From Fallopia convolvulus (taxonomy: Eukaryota > Streptophyta > Magnoliopsida > Caryophyllales > Polygonaceae): a DNA stretch of 64,000 nucleotides. Below are positions 24,250-35,200 of this stretch, one piece after another; positions within the stretch are counted from its first letter, which is position 1; every line of letters starts with the position of its first letter. Below the pieces are notes generated by a model. It did no database searches, had not been told where the DNA came from, and was given only the letters and a program-made list of their open reading frames with translations. The translations under genes were made by a program, and so were the position numbers. Location: positions 191,001 to 255,000 of the forward strand of contig OZ024721.1 of assembly GCA_964016875.1 (NCBI GenBank), read 5' to 3'.

Positions 24250-24658
24250 TATTTTATTATCAATTTGATTTGTTAAATTTTAATTAAATTGATATAGGCA
24301 GGTATATTTTTAAAAAAACTATAAGTATATATCATATCTACAAAAAAACATATCATTTTTAAAAATAATTATCAAAAATTGATATAAGTAAGGATATTTT
24401 TAATAAACTATAGTACTTGTCTTATCTAAAAACATATCCTATCCAACAATAAAACTAATATATTAATTATTTTATTTGATATATAAATAAAACTAATTAT
24501 AAATTATTCAAATAAATTTAAACCAATTAAATTAATTTAAAAAGATGGAGACGTGATTCAATATGGGACGTTTTATATATTATTTTCAGCCTTCGCTTTA
24601 GTGTATAGTAACTAGTCTTAGTTCACGTGCCCTGCATTGGGTTTTATAATATTATTAT
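24250..24658 (-). mobile_element. Two Helitron ends in head-to-tail order
   Basis: On the minus strand the sequence from 24640 reads GGGCACGTGAACTAAGACTAG, a Helitron-type 3' end with CTAG at 24615-24612. It is followed at once by TTACTATACACTAAAGCGAA, the family B 5' end. The second element extends to lower coordinates, but its far end was not found. Confidence 0.45.
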
Positions 24659-24659
24659 A

Positions 24660-24798
24660 CTCCCTCCGTCCCATAAAAATCGTCAAAAAGGACATGTTTC
24701 AAATTCATTAAGAAGATGAGAGAAGTTAAAAAGTAACCAATGAGGGAAGGAAAGAAATTGTGATGGTGATGTGTAAAGATGGAGAGAAAGAAAAAGAA
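24660..24798 (+). mobile_element. Stowaway-type (Tc1/mariner) end, truncated
   Basis: CTCCCTCCGTCCC preceded by TA is the classical terminal sequence of plant Stowaway-type elements. About 140 bases follow without a matching second terminus; the sequence then changes abruptly into the truncated LTR at 24799. Confidence 0.6.
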
Positions 24799-25344
24799 AA
24801 ACAATGGACACAGGGGGCGGGGACCCCCTAATCCACCTCCGATGCCTAAGTCAGAAGAGCAATTGTCGAATTGAATGTCGAGGTACAACAAGAAAACGAG
24901 AGATCCAGCAAATATGGATATTCCTGAACAGTCGAGTTAAGCGAGTATTAGCCTGTTCAAGCTCTCAATAGGTGTGTTCAATAGCCTGAGCGAATATCAG
25001 TCTATCAATCAATATGCAACATGTGTCTTTCCCTACACGGCGAAGACGTGTATTTATAATGGAAGAAGGAGAGGTTGGGGGCCGAAAATTATATCTATAT
25101 GGCTGAAAATTCTATCTTCCATGGGCTGGCTAACTGCCTTAAGGCCCAAGCAAGGAATATTCTACCCCCTCTCCAACTTTAATTCTATCTTTAATGAAAG
25201 ATAAAATCTCCCATTAAGTTGCATAACCACCATATTTAATATAATAGGAAAATAGATAAAATATAATAAATAAGCAATAATTAAAAATACTTTTATGGCG
25301 ATAACGAAAATAATAATATGGTAGCTATTTTTTACCCGCTCACA
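24799..25344 (-). repeat. 3' LTR of the gag-only element, 3' end missing
   Basis: Starts on the minus strand with TGTGAGCGGGT at 25344 and is colinear with the 5' LTR down to 24799. It lacks the last 103 bases (counterpart of 28695-28797) and the terminal CA, so a deletion or recombination has joined it to the Stowaway fragment. Confidence 0.85.
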
Positions 25345-25353
25345 ATTGCCCCA

Positions 25354-25395
25354 CCTACGTCATTGTATACGTTTTCTCATATACAGTGACGTAGG
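25354..25395. other. 16-bp-stem hairpin next to the 3' LTR
   Basis: CCTACGTCATTGTATA (25354-25369) pairs with 25380-25395 at 15 of 16 positions, the exception being a G-U-compatible pair, with a 10-base loop. On the element's sense strand it lies 10 bases before the 3' LTR, so it overlaps the place where the polypurine tract (AGGTGGGG) is expected. Confidence 0.8.
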
Positions 25396-25493
25396 GTACA
25401 AAGGCTTCTTAGTCGAAGTGGCCATGCGGATTAGTCGATCGGGTTCCCCTAAAGTGCATGCGTGCCTGCGTGCGAGCGTGCGTATTTGTATAT

Positions 25494-25653
25494 CCATGAG
25501 CGAATATCATGGGATTTAACATTTATGAGCGAATATCATAAACCTTTATACTATGAGCGAATATCATAGAACTTATATCTATGAGCGAATGTCATAGATT
25601 TTTAATTTCACATACGCGTGTATGTTAAAATCCATTAGTGCGATGAACTAATG
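25494..25653. other. Array of hairpins with constant loop and varied stems
   Basis: Hairpins as read on the plus strand: 25494-25512 stem CCATGA, loop GCGAATA; 25522-25542 stem TTTATGA, same loop; 25551-25569 stem CTATGA, same loop; 25577-25599 stem ATCTATGA, loop GCGAATG; 25610-25625 stem ACATAC, loop GCGT; 25633-25653 stem CATTAGT, loop GCGATGA. Every listed stem is perfectly complementary. The array lies in the untranslated part between gag and the 3' LTR. Confidence 0.85.
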
Positions 25654-25832
25654 TTGCGCTTAATATTTTTTTTTTTGCAAGACTCAAACTAATGCAAAAA
25701 CTGACTTTTATTAATAAATAAACGTGAATGTCATGAACCTACAAGACTAAACAAATGAATGCAAAAGCGAAAAATCCTAAGGGCCTCATCAAAACCACAT
25801 GGGAAAAAGAGTGCCCTATTTACATGAAATTC

Positions 25833-27557
25833 CTAATCCTGAGATCCATGCGCAGGCGAAGACGGGTGATCGCGCTCACGATCAAGCTCTCGCAAAATCA
25901 AGCTCTCAGATGCAGTACCGCGATCGCGGCGTGGTGCCCCGCGGTCGCGGACCTCGGTACCGCAGTCACGGCCTGGCGACCCGCGGTCGCGCTTTTGCCC
26001 CAGTGAAGGGGTTTCTCTTTCTGATCCAGCGCCGCGGTCGCGGACCTCGGGCCCGCGGTCGTGGTTACGCGGCTGGTATTCACTTTCAGGCTCGTCTTCA
26101 TTCTCGTACGCTACTGAGATTGTTTGGACAACCTCAATTTGTCTTGTTCTCACTTCTTCAAGATCTCCTGGTTCATTTTTTTCAATGTACTCACGCAAGT
26201 ACCCTTCTTGAACCAGAACTTCAAGGCACTCCTTATAAGGCTTGCAATCTTCAGTCATGTGCCCCCGCACTCTATGGTACATGCAATATTTTCGGCTTAG
26301 GACATCGTCTTTGGGGCATTCATCCTGAGAAGGATAGCGAAAATATCTCTCATGTTTGATGCATGGTAAAATCTTATAGATCGAAATGTTGAAAGCTGTG
26401 TAAACCGCTCTATCTTGCCCCTCCAACGAATGTCCATTTTGCCTAGAGCTCCTGTTTGAAAGGTGGTACGTTTGACGAGGGGGAGAGGATGACCTTCCTC
26501 TTACTTTGTAATTAGCCTCCTCTAAACGCACATACTGGTGAATACGCTCTTGGAGCTCAGCTATATTAGAAGGAAGACGAAGTGTCAACTCTTCTCTTAG
26601 CTTACTCTCAGCGAAAATTGCCCTTTTAAAGGCAGTGATGGCAGTCTTATCACCACAACCTTCAACCTCTGTATAGCACTCCATGAAACGATTGAAGAAG
26701 CGACGCAAGCTTTCGTTTTTCTCTTATTTGAGGCCAAAGAGTGTATCAAGTGATGTCGCATCTCGACTATTAGCTATGTATCGCCTTACAAACTTAGTGG
26801 CCAATTGATTCCAAGACCGAATTGATCTTGGTTTCAAGCTATGGAACCACTTCAATGGCCCTCTAGAGAGACTACTCGGGAACATTTTGCACATAACAGC
26901 TTCCTCTGACACCCACAATGCCATCTTATGAGAGTAAGAGGGTATATGGTTTACGGGATCCGAGTGTCCATCATAAATGGTGAAAGATGGGGGAGAAAAC
27001 TTTGACGGTGGTCGGGTTTGTTGAATGTCTAAGTGGAATGGCGTCGATGTCACCATAGCCAACTTATGCTCTGCTTGTTCTCGAGCCGATTGCAAGGTAC
27101 CACCTTGCACTCTCAAAAGATCAAGCAGTCTTCTTTGAGTACGCTCAAAAGCTCGGGCCCTACCTTCAATCCTTTCAAGGCTAACACTCCGATGCTGGCT
27201 ACGTCGTCTCTTCTTCCTTTTTCTACCCTGATCATGCTTAGGTTCGGGATTCTCGGAAGGATCATAACGATTGACTCGTCCACGCGAAGAATCGCGCCGA
27301 TCGTTAGGCCCGCGATCGCGATTTGACCGGCCGCGATCGCGGCTCTTGTCACTGCGATTGCGGTCCTTTGTGCCGCGGTCGCGGCTTCGGCCACGGCGAT
27401 TTCCGCGGTTCTCGGCTTCGCCCGAGTCGTCCGAGGATGGGTCGCTGGACTGAGGGGGGTCCGCGGCCCGAGACCTCTTACGCGAGGGCGACTCGTGGTG
27501 ATGATCCCGTAGCCGGCATCTTGGTGCTCTCCTGTCGCTGTCATAATCAATCTGCAT
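25833..27557 (-). pseudogene. Retrotransposon gag, interrupted
   Basis: Structural gag protein of the gag-only element. The retrotransposon-gag core lies at about 27100-26500 (pattern W..L...F.RRY, then F..RF). Downstream is a zinc-knuckle-like CMYH....GH.....C. The C-terminus is an Arg-Asp-Gly-rich tail encoded by the GC motif. One in-frame TAA at 26726-26724 splits it into 277 and 291 codon pieces in the same frame. An open stretch in another frame upstream (28336 to about 27600) has a coiled-coil pattern and looks like the original N-terminus. Comparison with the copy near 44930 suggests a 4-base deletion at about 27600-27635. Confidence 0.75.
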
Positions 27558-28304
27558 CTCGCCTGATTCGTCAGAACTGATCGATTGAGGACTACGGCAG
27601 TTATCGGTGAATTCAATCTTGCAAGCCGTCGAGTAGTCCTCTCAATTTCAGACTCATCAATGGGGCGCTTGCCTTGAACTTTATCCAAGGAACGTTTCAA
27701 CCTGGCGATTTCGTCTAGGGCATGCTCCAAACGGGATTCAGCTTCTGCACACCTAGTTTGGTACTTCTCATTCTCTCTCAAAGTAGTAGCCAAAGCGTGG
27801 GTGATCTCGTCTTCCTCTTCATTCCCGTTGGTGGTAGATGCCCCATTCCCGCCGTTTGGAGCGGATGATAAGGTGATGCGATTGTCACCTCTTACAGGAT
27901 TAGACCCGGCACGGCTAGATTGGCCTTGCTCCAAACGAGGGCTAACCAAATTAGGGTTTGGCTCGCAAATAGAGAGCGAAGGCTCGGAAATACGCAGCCC
28001 GCAGTCGCGGTTATCATGACCGCGGGCGCGGTTTGACTGGTCGCGGTCGCGGTTTTGTTCGGCGATCGCGATCGCTAAGATTGATTTGCCTCGCTCTTGA
28101 TCTCTTCGATTATTCTCGTCCTCGGTAACACGCATTCCCGAATCCCAAGCTCGATCAAATTTAGTTGATTCAGGCCTTGAAGTACCACGACTAACGATTC
28201 TGTCGCTTGACTCGGACCCCAAACGGTCTGTGCGATGAACAGCCGTACTAGCGAGAGGGGTCGGGTCACGGTTCAAGTCGTTTTCCGGGTACAAAGGTCT
28301 GACC

Positions 28305-28323
28305 TTCCGAGCGAATATCGGAA
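28305..28323. other. Hairpin with GCGAATA loop in the 5' leader
   Basis: TTCCGA (28305-28310), loop GCGAATA, TCGGAA (28318-28323). It has the same loop as the array near the 3' LTR but a different stem. A further hairpin, ACTCCGG / CCGGAGT with an 8-base loop, lies at 28458-28479. Confidence 0.8.
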
Positions 28324-28499
28324 TTAACCTGATCAAATTGCATTAGGGTTCAAACAAATCGCTAAGCGGATATCTTTTGTTGATTTTTGGGGACGCCTTT
28401 AGGCTAGAAAAAACCCAAAAAACACAAATTTCCGGAGTCACAAATTTCCGAAGGGGCACTCCGGTAGAAAATCCGGAGTACGCAAATTTTTGGAGGCGC

Positions 28500-28615
28500 A
28501 CTCCGGTGGGCCGCGGTCGCGGTCTATGGGGCCACGATCGCGGGTTTTTGGTTGCGGTCGCGGTACTCTCTTCCGCGGCCGCGATTCGCTCGCTGAGGCT
28601 TCGCGATCGCCTCAG
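28500..28615. repeat. Cluster of CGCGGTCGCGG/GCGATCGC-type motifs in the 5' leader
   Basis: Six or so GC motifs occur within about 110 bases of untranslated leader: CCGCGGTCGCGG, CACGATCGCGG, TTGCGGTCGCGG, CCGCGGCCGCG and CGCGATCGC. The same motif family is dense at 25918-26065, 27300-27400 and 27990-28080, where it encodes different residues in different frames. Confidence 0.85.
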
Positions 28616-28673
28616 GGTTTCGAAAACTCGATTTTTTTTCTTCTAGGAACGATTACTCATGGATTTAATTCTC

Positions 28674-28692
28674 GTTCCCATAGACGGCGCCA
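28674..28692 (-). promoter_or_regulatory. Primer binding site
   Basis: On the minus strand, TTGGCGCCGTCTATGGG starts just after the LTR end ...ACTAACA. TGGCGCCGT-type primer sites are usual in Ty3/gypsy elements of the Tat and Athila groups. It fixes the inner LTR boundary at 28695. Confidence 0.75.
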
Positions 28693-28694
28693 AT

Positions 28695-29341
28695 TGTTAG
28701 TGCACAAAAACTCCGCCTTCAATTCGTCTTCAATGCACTAATTAAGAATTCCTCCTCTTCCGCTCCGCCTTCGATCTCTTGACCTAGAAACCTGCAAAAC
28801 AATGGACACAGGGGCGGGGACCCCCTAATCCACCTCCGATGCCTAAGTCAGAAGAGCAATTGTCGAATTGAACGTCGAGGTACAACAAGAAAGCGAGAGA
28901 TCCAGCGAATATGGATATTCCTAAACAGCCGAGCTAATCGAGTATTAGCCTGTTCAAGCTCTCAATAGGTGTGTTCAATAGCCTGAGCGAATATCAGTCT
29001 ATCAATCAATATGCAACCTGTGTCTTTGCCTACATGGCGAAGACGTGTATTTATAATGGAAGAAGGAGAGGTTGGGGGCCGAAAATTATATCTATATGGC
29101 CGAAAATTCTATCTTCCATGGGCTGGCTAACTGCCTTAAGGCCCAAACAAGGAATATTCTACCCCCTCTCCAACTTTAATTCTATCTTTAATGAAAGATA
29201 AAATCTCCCAATAAGTTGCATAACCACCATATTTAATATAATAGGAAAATAGATAAAATATAACAAATAAGCAATAATTAAAAATACCTTTATGGCGATA
29301 ATGAAAATAATAATATGGTAGCTATTTTTTACCCGCTCACA
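28695..29341 (-). repeat. 5' LTR of the gag-only element, complete (647 bp)
   Basis: Begins on the minus strand with TGTGAGCGGGT at 29341 and ends with ACTAACA at 28695, giving TG...CA ends. It contains GCGAATA-loop hairpins at 28910-28926 (stem ATCCA) and 28983-28997 (stem CTGA). A paired TACATG / CGTGTA hairpin with loop GCGAAGA lies at about 29031-29049. Confidence 0.85.
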
Positions 29342-29443
29342 ATTTCCAACTAATCACATTGATTTAAAAAATATATGATGTGATTTAATGTGAGATTGTT
29401 TTAAATATTACTTTAACCTCTGCTTTAATATATAGTAATGATG
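29342..29443 (-). mobile_element. Helitron family B 5' end, cut by the gag-only element
   Basis: The minus strand from 29443 reads ACTATATATTAAAGCAGAGG and continues colinear with 19690-19780 for about 90 bases. It stops exactly at the LTR end, so the retrotransposon inserted into this Helitron. Confidence 0.6.
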
Positions 29444-32221
29444 ATTGTTTTGCTTTTTTTTTTTAATTTGAAGCTTTTGACTTCTACTTTCCACCAAAAT
29501 TCTATCATTTTAGAGAGATCTAATTTCCATCTTTCTCCGTTATTATTTCCTCCTCATTTCCATTCAATTCTTCTCAAATCATCTCTTTAATTTGTATCGA
29601 ACAAGAGAAAGTATTTTCCTCGCTTAAAAATCCCTTCAAATCCTACGAGATCGGAAAAGAAAGCCATTTTGAGATAATTATTAAATCGCAAAATCTACCC
29701 TAATATATTATCTATGTTGAAAAATTGTGCCACGTGACATGATTTTAATAAAATAATTTTTAAAAACTATTCTAATAAAATATATTATACTTGCTAGATA
29801 CTAGGCGTTCAAGTTGTAATGAGTCACGGGTCAAATTGGGTCCGATCGTTGCGAATTTTCGAGCGGGTCGGATCGACCCAACAAGTCAAGAGAATCGATT
29901 TTTTTACAATTATCAAAATATTATTTTATTTAAATAATAATATTTAATAATAAAATATTATTTTTAAATATTTTAATAACATAATATATTATAATTTTCA
30001 AAATAAATTTTATATATTCTGAAATATAATAAATTAGGTCGGTCAACCCAATGGGTTTTCGGTTCAACCCAATTGAGTTTGGGCAAGTCGGGTTAATTTT
30101 GCGGGTCGGGTCAGCTTTTGTTTTGATAAGGTAAGAATTCGGATTCCAAATAGACTTGGTAAACCGAGAGACCGTTAGAAAACGGCAGTCAAGAACGGCT
30201 AGGAAATTCAAAGCAAGCAAGAAAAGCTAAAAGAAGTACAAATCTCAAAAGATAAGAGCTAAGAAGAGTTTAGGATCGAGATGAGTGAAGCACTAAAAAA
30301 AAGCGCTGCAGGCAACATGTCGACCCTTTTTGTGCGTGCGAAATGGATCTGACGTCACCTCCACCAAGATGAAGGATCTTCAGAAGTCTCGGAGCACCAA
30401 GCGACCTGACCTAATACAACTCGGTCCAATGCCAAACTCAGCTCCAACTCCTCGGAAGAAAGTACATAAATAAGCCTCGAGCTATCCTGCAAGAAAAGAA
30501 GTCGAACTTGTCTCGCAAATAAAACGTAAAAGTTTTACTTGCAACAGAAGTAGATACAACTAAAAACACCAATGCCTTGCCTAGCAAGGACTTAAATTAT
30601 TTTTAAAAAAATAAAATTATAAATTATTATTATTATTATTTAGCATGGCCAAACCAAACCTTGCAAAGCAAGGATTTGTTTTTATTTCCCTTTTTTCTAT
30701 TCCCATACTTGTTGCCCAAGCCGTTTTTTGAATTTCTTTTTCCTATTTTCTTATTTCACTGTTCAAGATGGTCGGCGACCCATCTGACATCAGAAGGTCG
30801 GACAAGCCGACGAAACCAATGAAGGCCTGGGCGCGACGGAAGGTTGGGCGAGTGGATGGGTTCGAGCAGGCACCGGCGGCCGCGTAATCCCAAAGCGGAA
30901 ACATAACTCAAATCTGGTCTGGAACCATTCAAAAATAGATCTAAAAAACAGCAGAAGCAAAGATTATCAAGGAGAAATATTCAGACCGGCAAGATAACAA
31001 GGGCAATATTTGAGCAAGAATAATTTTCAGATTTATTCTAGATGTTCAATATAACACATCCATGGTCTTCTTAGCCATGAGGAGAGTTATAAGAACTCAA
31101 GAATGGCTTCCTCCGCCCTTGAGTTGAAAGAGACCAAATTTGTTCAACCCACCTCAAGATCCAAAAAGATTAGATCTGAGTGGAAGAGTCGGATCAGTAG
31201 TTCCAGTCTTTTATATAGTAGAAGTTGTGTCTCGGTTACAAGACATCATACACGATTGAGAATAAAATTGGTCCAAAAATAAGCCATGAACCGGGGGAAA
31301 GGTTACATTAAGAGAAATTAGGGTGAAATTAGGGTGAGATGTTCTCTGGGTGATGGATTGGAGGTCAACAAAAGGCGGGTTTTGGTGAAATTGGGCAGCG
31401 ACGGTGATGTGCAGGAGGAGGTAGGGTTAGAACTGTAGGTTGAGAAATTTGGGTTTTTTCATGGGGAGCGTTTTTTTCGGGAGTTTCATCATCATCACCT
31501 TTGCAAGTTGGGTGGATTTGATTGTTTGAATGGTCGGGACAGCTTTTGACAAGTCTACTAGACACCCTACCCTAATTACCTTTAATTTATAGTATTATAT
31601 TATATTCATTTTTTTCTCAATATTATTTTCTCTACAAATCTTTATATTAATGTTTTCCATATTTACAAACTTTATCTTATTTATTATGGAGTAAAAGATA
31701 AAAAATCTAATAGTAATACATAATCTTAATAAAGTAACTTCAAAATTTTATTTTATTAAATATTTTAATAAATTATATTATGTTTGCTAAACATTCTGCC
31801 CTAATAATAATTATTATTATTATCTTTATAAAAGCTACGTATTTTATGCATATCAATATGCTAATAAAAATAAAAAAGATTTAAATATATTAAATTGAAA
31901 TACAGGACCCAATTTTAAAAAATAATTTTATAAATTATATAATTATTATAGTATATATTTGTATTATATATTTTTTATTATTATAATATTATATATTTTT
32001 TATCAAAATTATTCTGTTAATATTCCGGACTTCAAATAGTTAATCGTGTAAAGTCAAACATATATTATCAATAAAGTTTGCTTAAAATAAAGATTATTTA
32101 TGACCAATCGTCTGCTTTATATGATCGGTCAAACTCCAAAACATATATATATATATATATAGAATTTTAAAGGGGTAATTCATTATAAAGAAAACTAGTT
32201 ATAAAAATAACATAGGCATTC
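29444..32221. other. Intergenic repeats, no gene recognised
   Basis: 29810-30125 iterates forms of GGGTCGGGT and its complement CAACCCAA, a low-complexity pattern common in plant repeats. 30300-31560 is of medium GC without a supported protein and may be old LTR sequence. 31600-32160 is AT-rich, ending in a (TA)n tract near 32140-32160. Confidence 0.5.
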
Positions 32222-35200
32222 CTAGGTGTTACAAAGCTCTTTCAAACCAATTCTCACAAACCATCTCCTAGTTTTCCTATTGTTTTTCTTCCAACATGTT
32301 CTAATACAATTCCCAATATGGTTGATGGCAATTGTGGCACATTCCACCTTACCAAGGTACTCTTGTTGGAAGATTCTCGTGTTCCTGGTGTTCCATATAT
32401 AATACATCCCTGTGCAAATACATGCAATCCAAAGATTGAAGCCAAAGCTTATTTTGCCAATAATGTGCTCTAAAGCCCAATTGCCAATATTGTCATATCG
32501 CCTTCCAATCTTAGCCCATGTGAGGACTTTATGCATAACCTCATTGGAATACTTGCAACTGAACCACAAAAGATCACGGGTTTCTTGTTGATTGGTGCCA
32601 CATAAAACAAAATTGTCGCATGTTGTTCAGTTTATCCCTTGTTATGACACCCTTCTTGATTATCATCCAACTTGTGAACGACACTCTTGGAGTGTTAATT
32701 CACCCCCCCATAGCCATTTGTTCCACTCGGCATCCGGACCTGGGCTTCTAAATGAGTTATAGACGCTTCTCCAGTTGAATCTGTCCAATTGGGTCATGAT
32801 GAAAATCGAGATATCATCCCTCTCCAAAGCCTACACAATGCCGTCTCTAATTTTCAAAATCATTTTCTAGGCGACACTTGTGGTGCTTTTGCTAGTGATG
32901 TCCCACACTGAATTCCCTCTCAAAAGCACCATATATGTTACCCCCAATGACACCAAATGGAATTCGATTATGTATGTAGCTCGTAGATCAGTTCAGTTAG
33001 AGAAGCCTTGTTCCAAGAAAGAATTTCCTTCAACCTAATCCCACCCTCCTCCTTAGATCTACAAACATCCTTCCACGCCATGGGCGCTCTACACCCTTCG
33101 CTATGTCTCGACCACCACTATTTGTTTAACCACTTTCTTTGACAAAAGAAAGATTTTGCACCAGAAATGAAGGATGTCGTACAACACAACCCTAATAATT
33201 TCGTACCTACCAGCGTAGGAGAGGCTCCTCGAGGCCCAATTGTTGACTTTCGTCATGATTTTTGTGACAAGAGGTCTATAATTTGTGCTCTTGGCTCTAC
33301 TATTGCACAATGGAACTCCTAGATATGTAACCGGAAGCTCATCAATGTCCATGCTACAGATAGCGGAAATTTGTGCAACCACCTGATCATCAACACCGGT
33401 GCAAAACAGCTTAGACTTGCTAAAATTGATACTTAGCCTAGAAGCAGCACAAAACTCGTCAAGTGTGCTCTTGATAGATTGGATAGAGTTGTAGTCGCCA
33501 TGGGAGAAAATAAAGAGGTCATCCGCGAAGCAGAGGTTAGTTAAGTCGAGTCTCGCACAGCTTGGGTGAAACTTGAATGTCCTTCATCTGCTCATTCTTT
33601 TAAGCATTCTGTTTAAGACTTCCATAACTAAGACGAAGAGATAGGGTGATAGTGGGTCTTCTTGACAGAGCCTTCCATACCCTTTGACTTATCCATGGAG
33701 TTCTCCATCAAAATTCATGGTGAAGCTACAGCTGGTGACATACTCTCTTATCCATCTAAACCCGAATCCATTCAGCACTCGAAAGAGAAAGTTCCAATCG
33801 ACAATGTCATAAGCCTTCTTTAAGTCTATTTTAAGAGTACATCTCGGGCTAGTGTACTTCCTGAAATAACCTTTGACAAGCTCTTGGAAAACGACTATGT
33901 TATGTCTAATATTTTGCCCCTTTATAAAGGCTCCTTGGATGTTGTCAATAATGGATGGTAGAGTTGTTTGCAATCTCCTCACCAGCAACTTACAGATGAC
34001 CTTACTAATCATGGAGCAACATGATATCGACCTATAGTCGTGGATGGTGAGAGGCTGCTCCTTAGGAAAAAGGGCAATTGTAGTGTTTACAACCTCTTTG
34101 ACTAACCTTCCTTGCTAAAAAAAGTCTGGAACAATGTTTGTAAACTCTTCACTGACGACGCGATGACCACCGACCAAGCTTTTTGGAAGAACAGTTAGTT
34201 ATACCCATCGAGATCCGGCACTTTGTTCTTCCTTTTCTCCCAAAAAACACTTTTGACCTCATTTCTAGTAAAAGGCACAACCATAGTGTCTCTATCTACC
34301 TCAGAAATCAAGAGACCCTCATTGAGAACCGACATGTCACCAGGCTGACAGCTCGCTTGTGTGCCAACATTATCTTTAAAGTACTTCAAAACATACTCCC
34401 TGATTTATCCTTCCTCTGTTAGAATAGTACCATTGGCATTCTAGATAGAAGAGATATGGTTTCTCGTTCTCCTAATTTTAATGGACTTATAAAGAACTTA
34501 CTATAGTGGTCTTGATATTTCAGCCATTATATTTTGGTGCTCTGCTATAGCTGGGCATTACGGTTACTAATGATGTTTTTAAGGTCTCCAAGAATTTTTT
34601 CCTCCAAGTTCATTAACGCTATGTTGCACGGATTAGATTGCAATTCATACTGCACCATTTGTAGCTTACAAGACAGCTCTTTTATCTCCTCTTCTTGGGA
34701 TTCAGAATTGCCACTTCTTAGAATTCTGAGGTATTTTTTCAATAGCTTAAGCTTAGATAGGAACACAAACATTTTAACCCCGGACATGTTGGAATTTGCA
34801 TTCCAGACCGTGGCCACCTTCTGAATAAACTCAAGTTGGTCCCTCCCATGAGTTGTTAAATCTGAAAGGTAATCTCTTGGCAGCGGTCTGGGCTTGATGT
34901 TGAGTATTGTTAGAGAGTGATTCGAGCATTCCGGAAAATCAAACAAGGCAGAATACGAGGGAAATTCATCAAACCATGACAGATTTGCGACAATTCTGTC
35001 TAACTTGCACATGACCTTGGTGACATCAGTATGTTTATTGGACCACGTGAAATAGGCTCCACCCGCGTTTAGATCCACAAGACCCGCTTTATCTAGACAT
35101 TTGATCAACCCTTGCCCCTTGTTGACCTGAAATGGGGCGCCCGTCTCAACAAACTTTTCTCTATTGTCCCTAATAGCATTGAAATCTCCCATTGAGATCC

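Larger units (their letters stand above)
24799..29341 (-). mobile_element. Gag-only LTR retrotransposon (TR-GAG type)
   Basis: Minus-strand element with a full 5' LTR (29341-28695), primer binding site next to it, gag, and a truncated 3' LTR (25344-24799). The internal part is about 3.35 kb and has gag but no protease, reverse transcriptase or integrase. This matches the TR-GAG class of non-autonomous Ty3/gypsy elements. By eye the two LTRs differ at about 18-20 of 546 positions, so it is fairly young. It inserted into a family B Helitron whose 5' end remains at 29342-29443. A second copy lies at 44250-46398. Confidence 0.8.

Noticed and set aside
25799..26359. 186-residue plus-strand frame rich in Arg and Gly
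   Set aside because: It is antisense to gag and is produced by the CGCGGTCGCGG motifs.
27113..28336. 407-residue minus-strand frame as a separate protein
   Set aside because: Its first part looks like the gag N-terminus, and its last part overlaps the true gag frame and has no family similarity; a frameshift explains it better.
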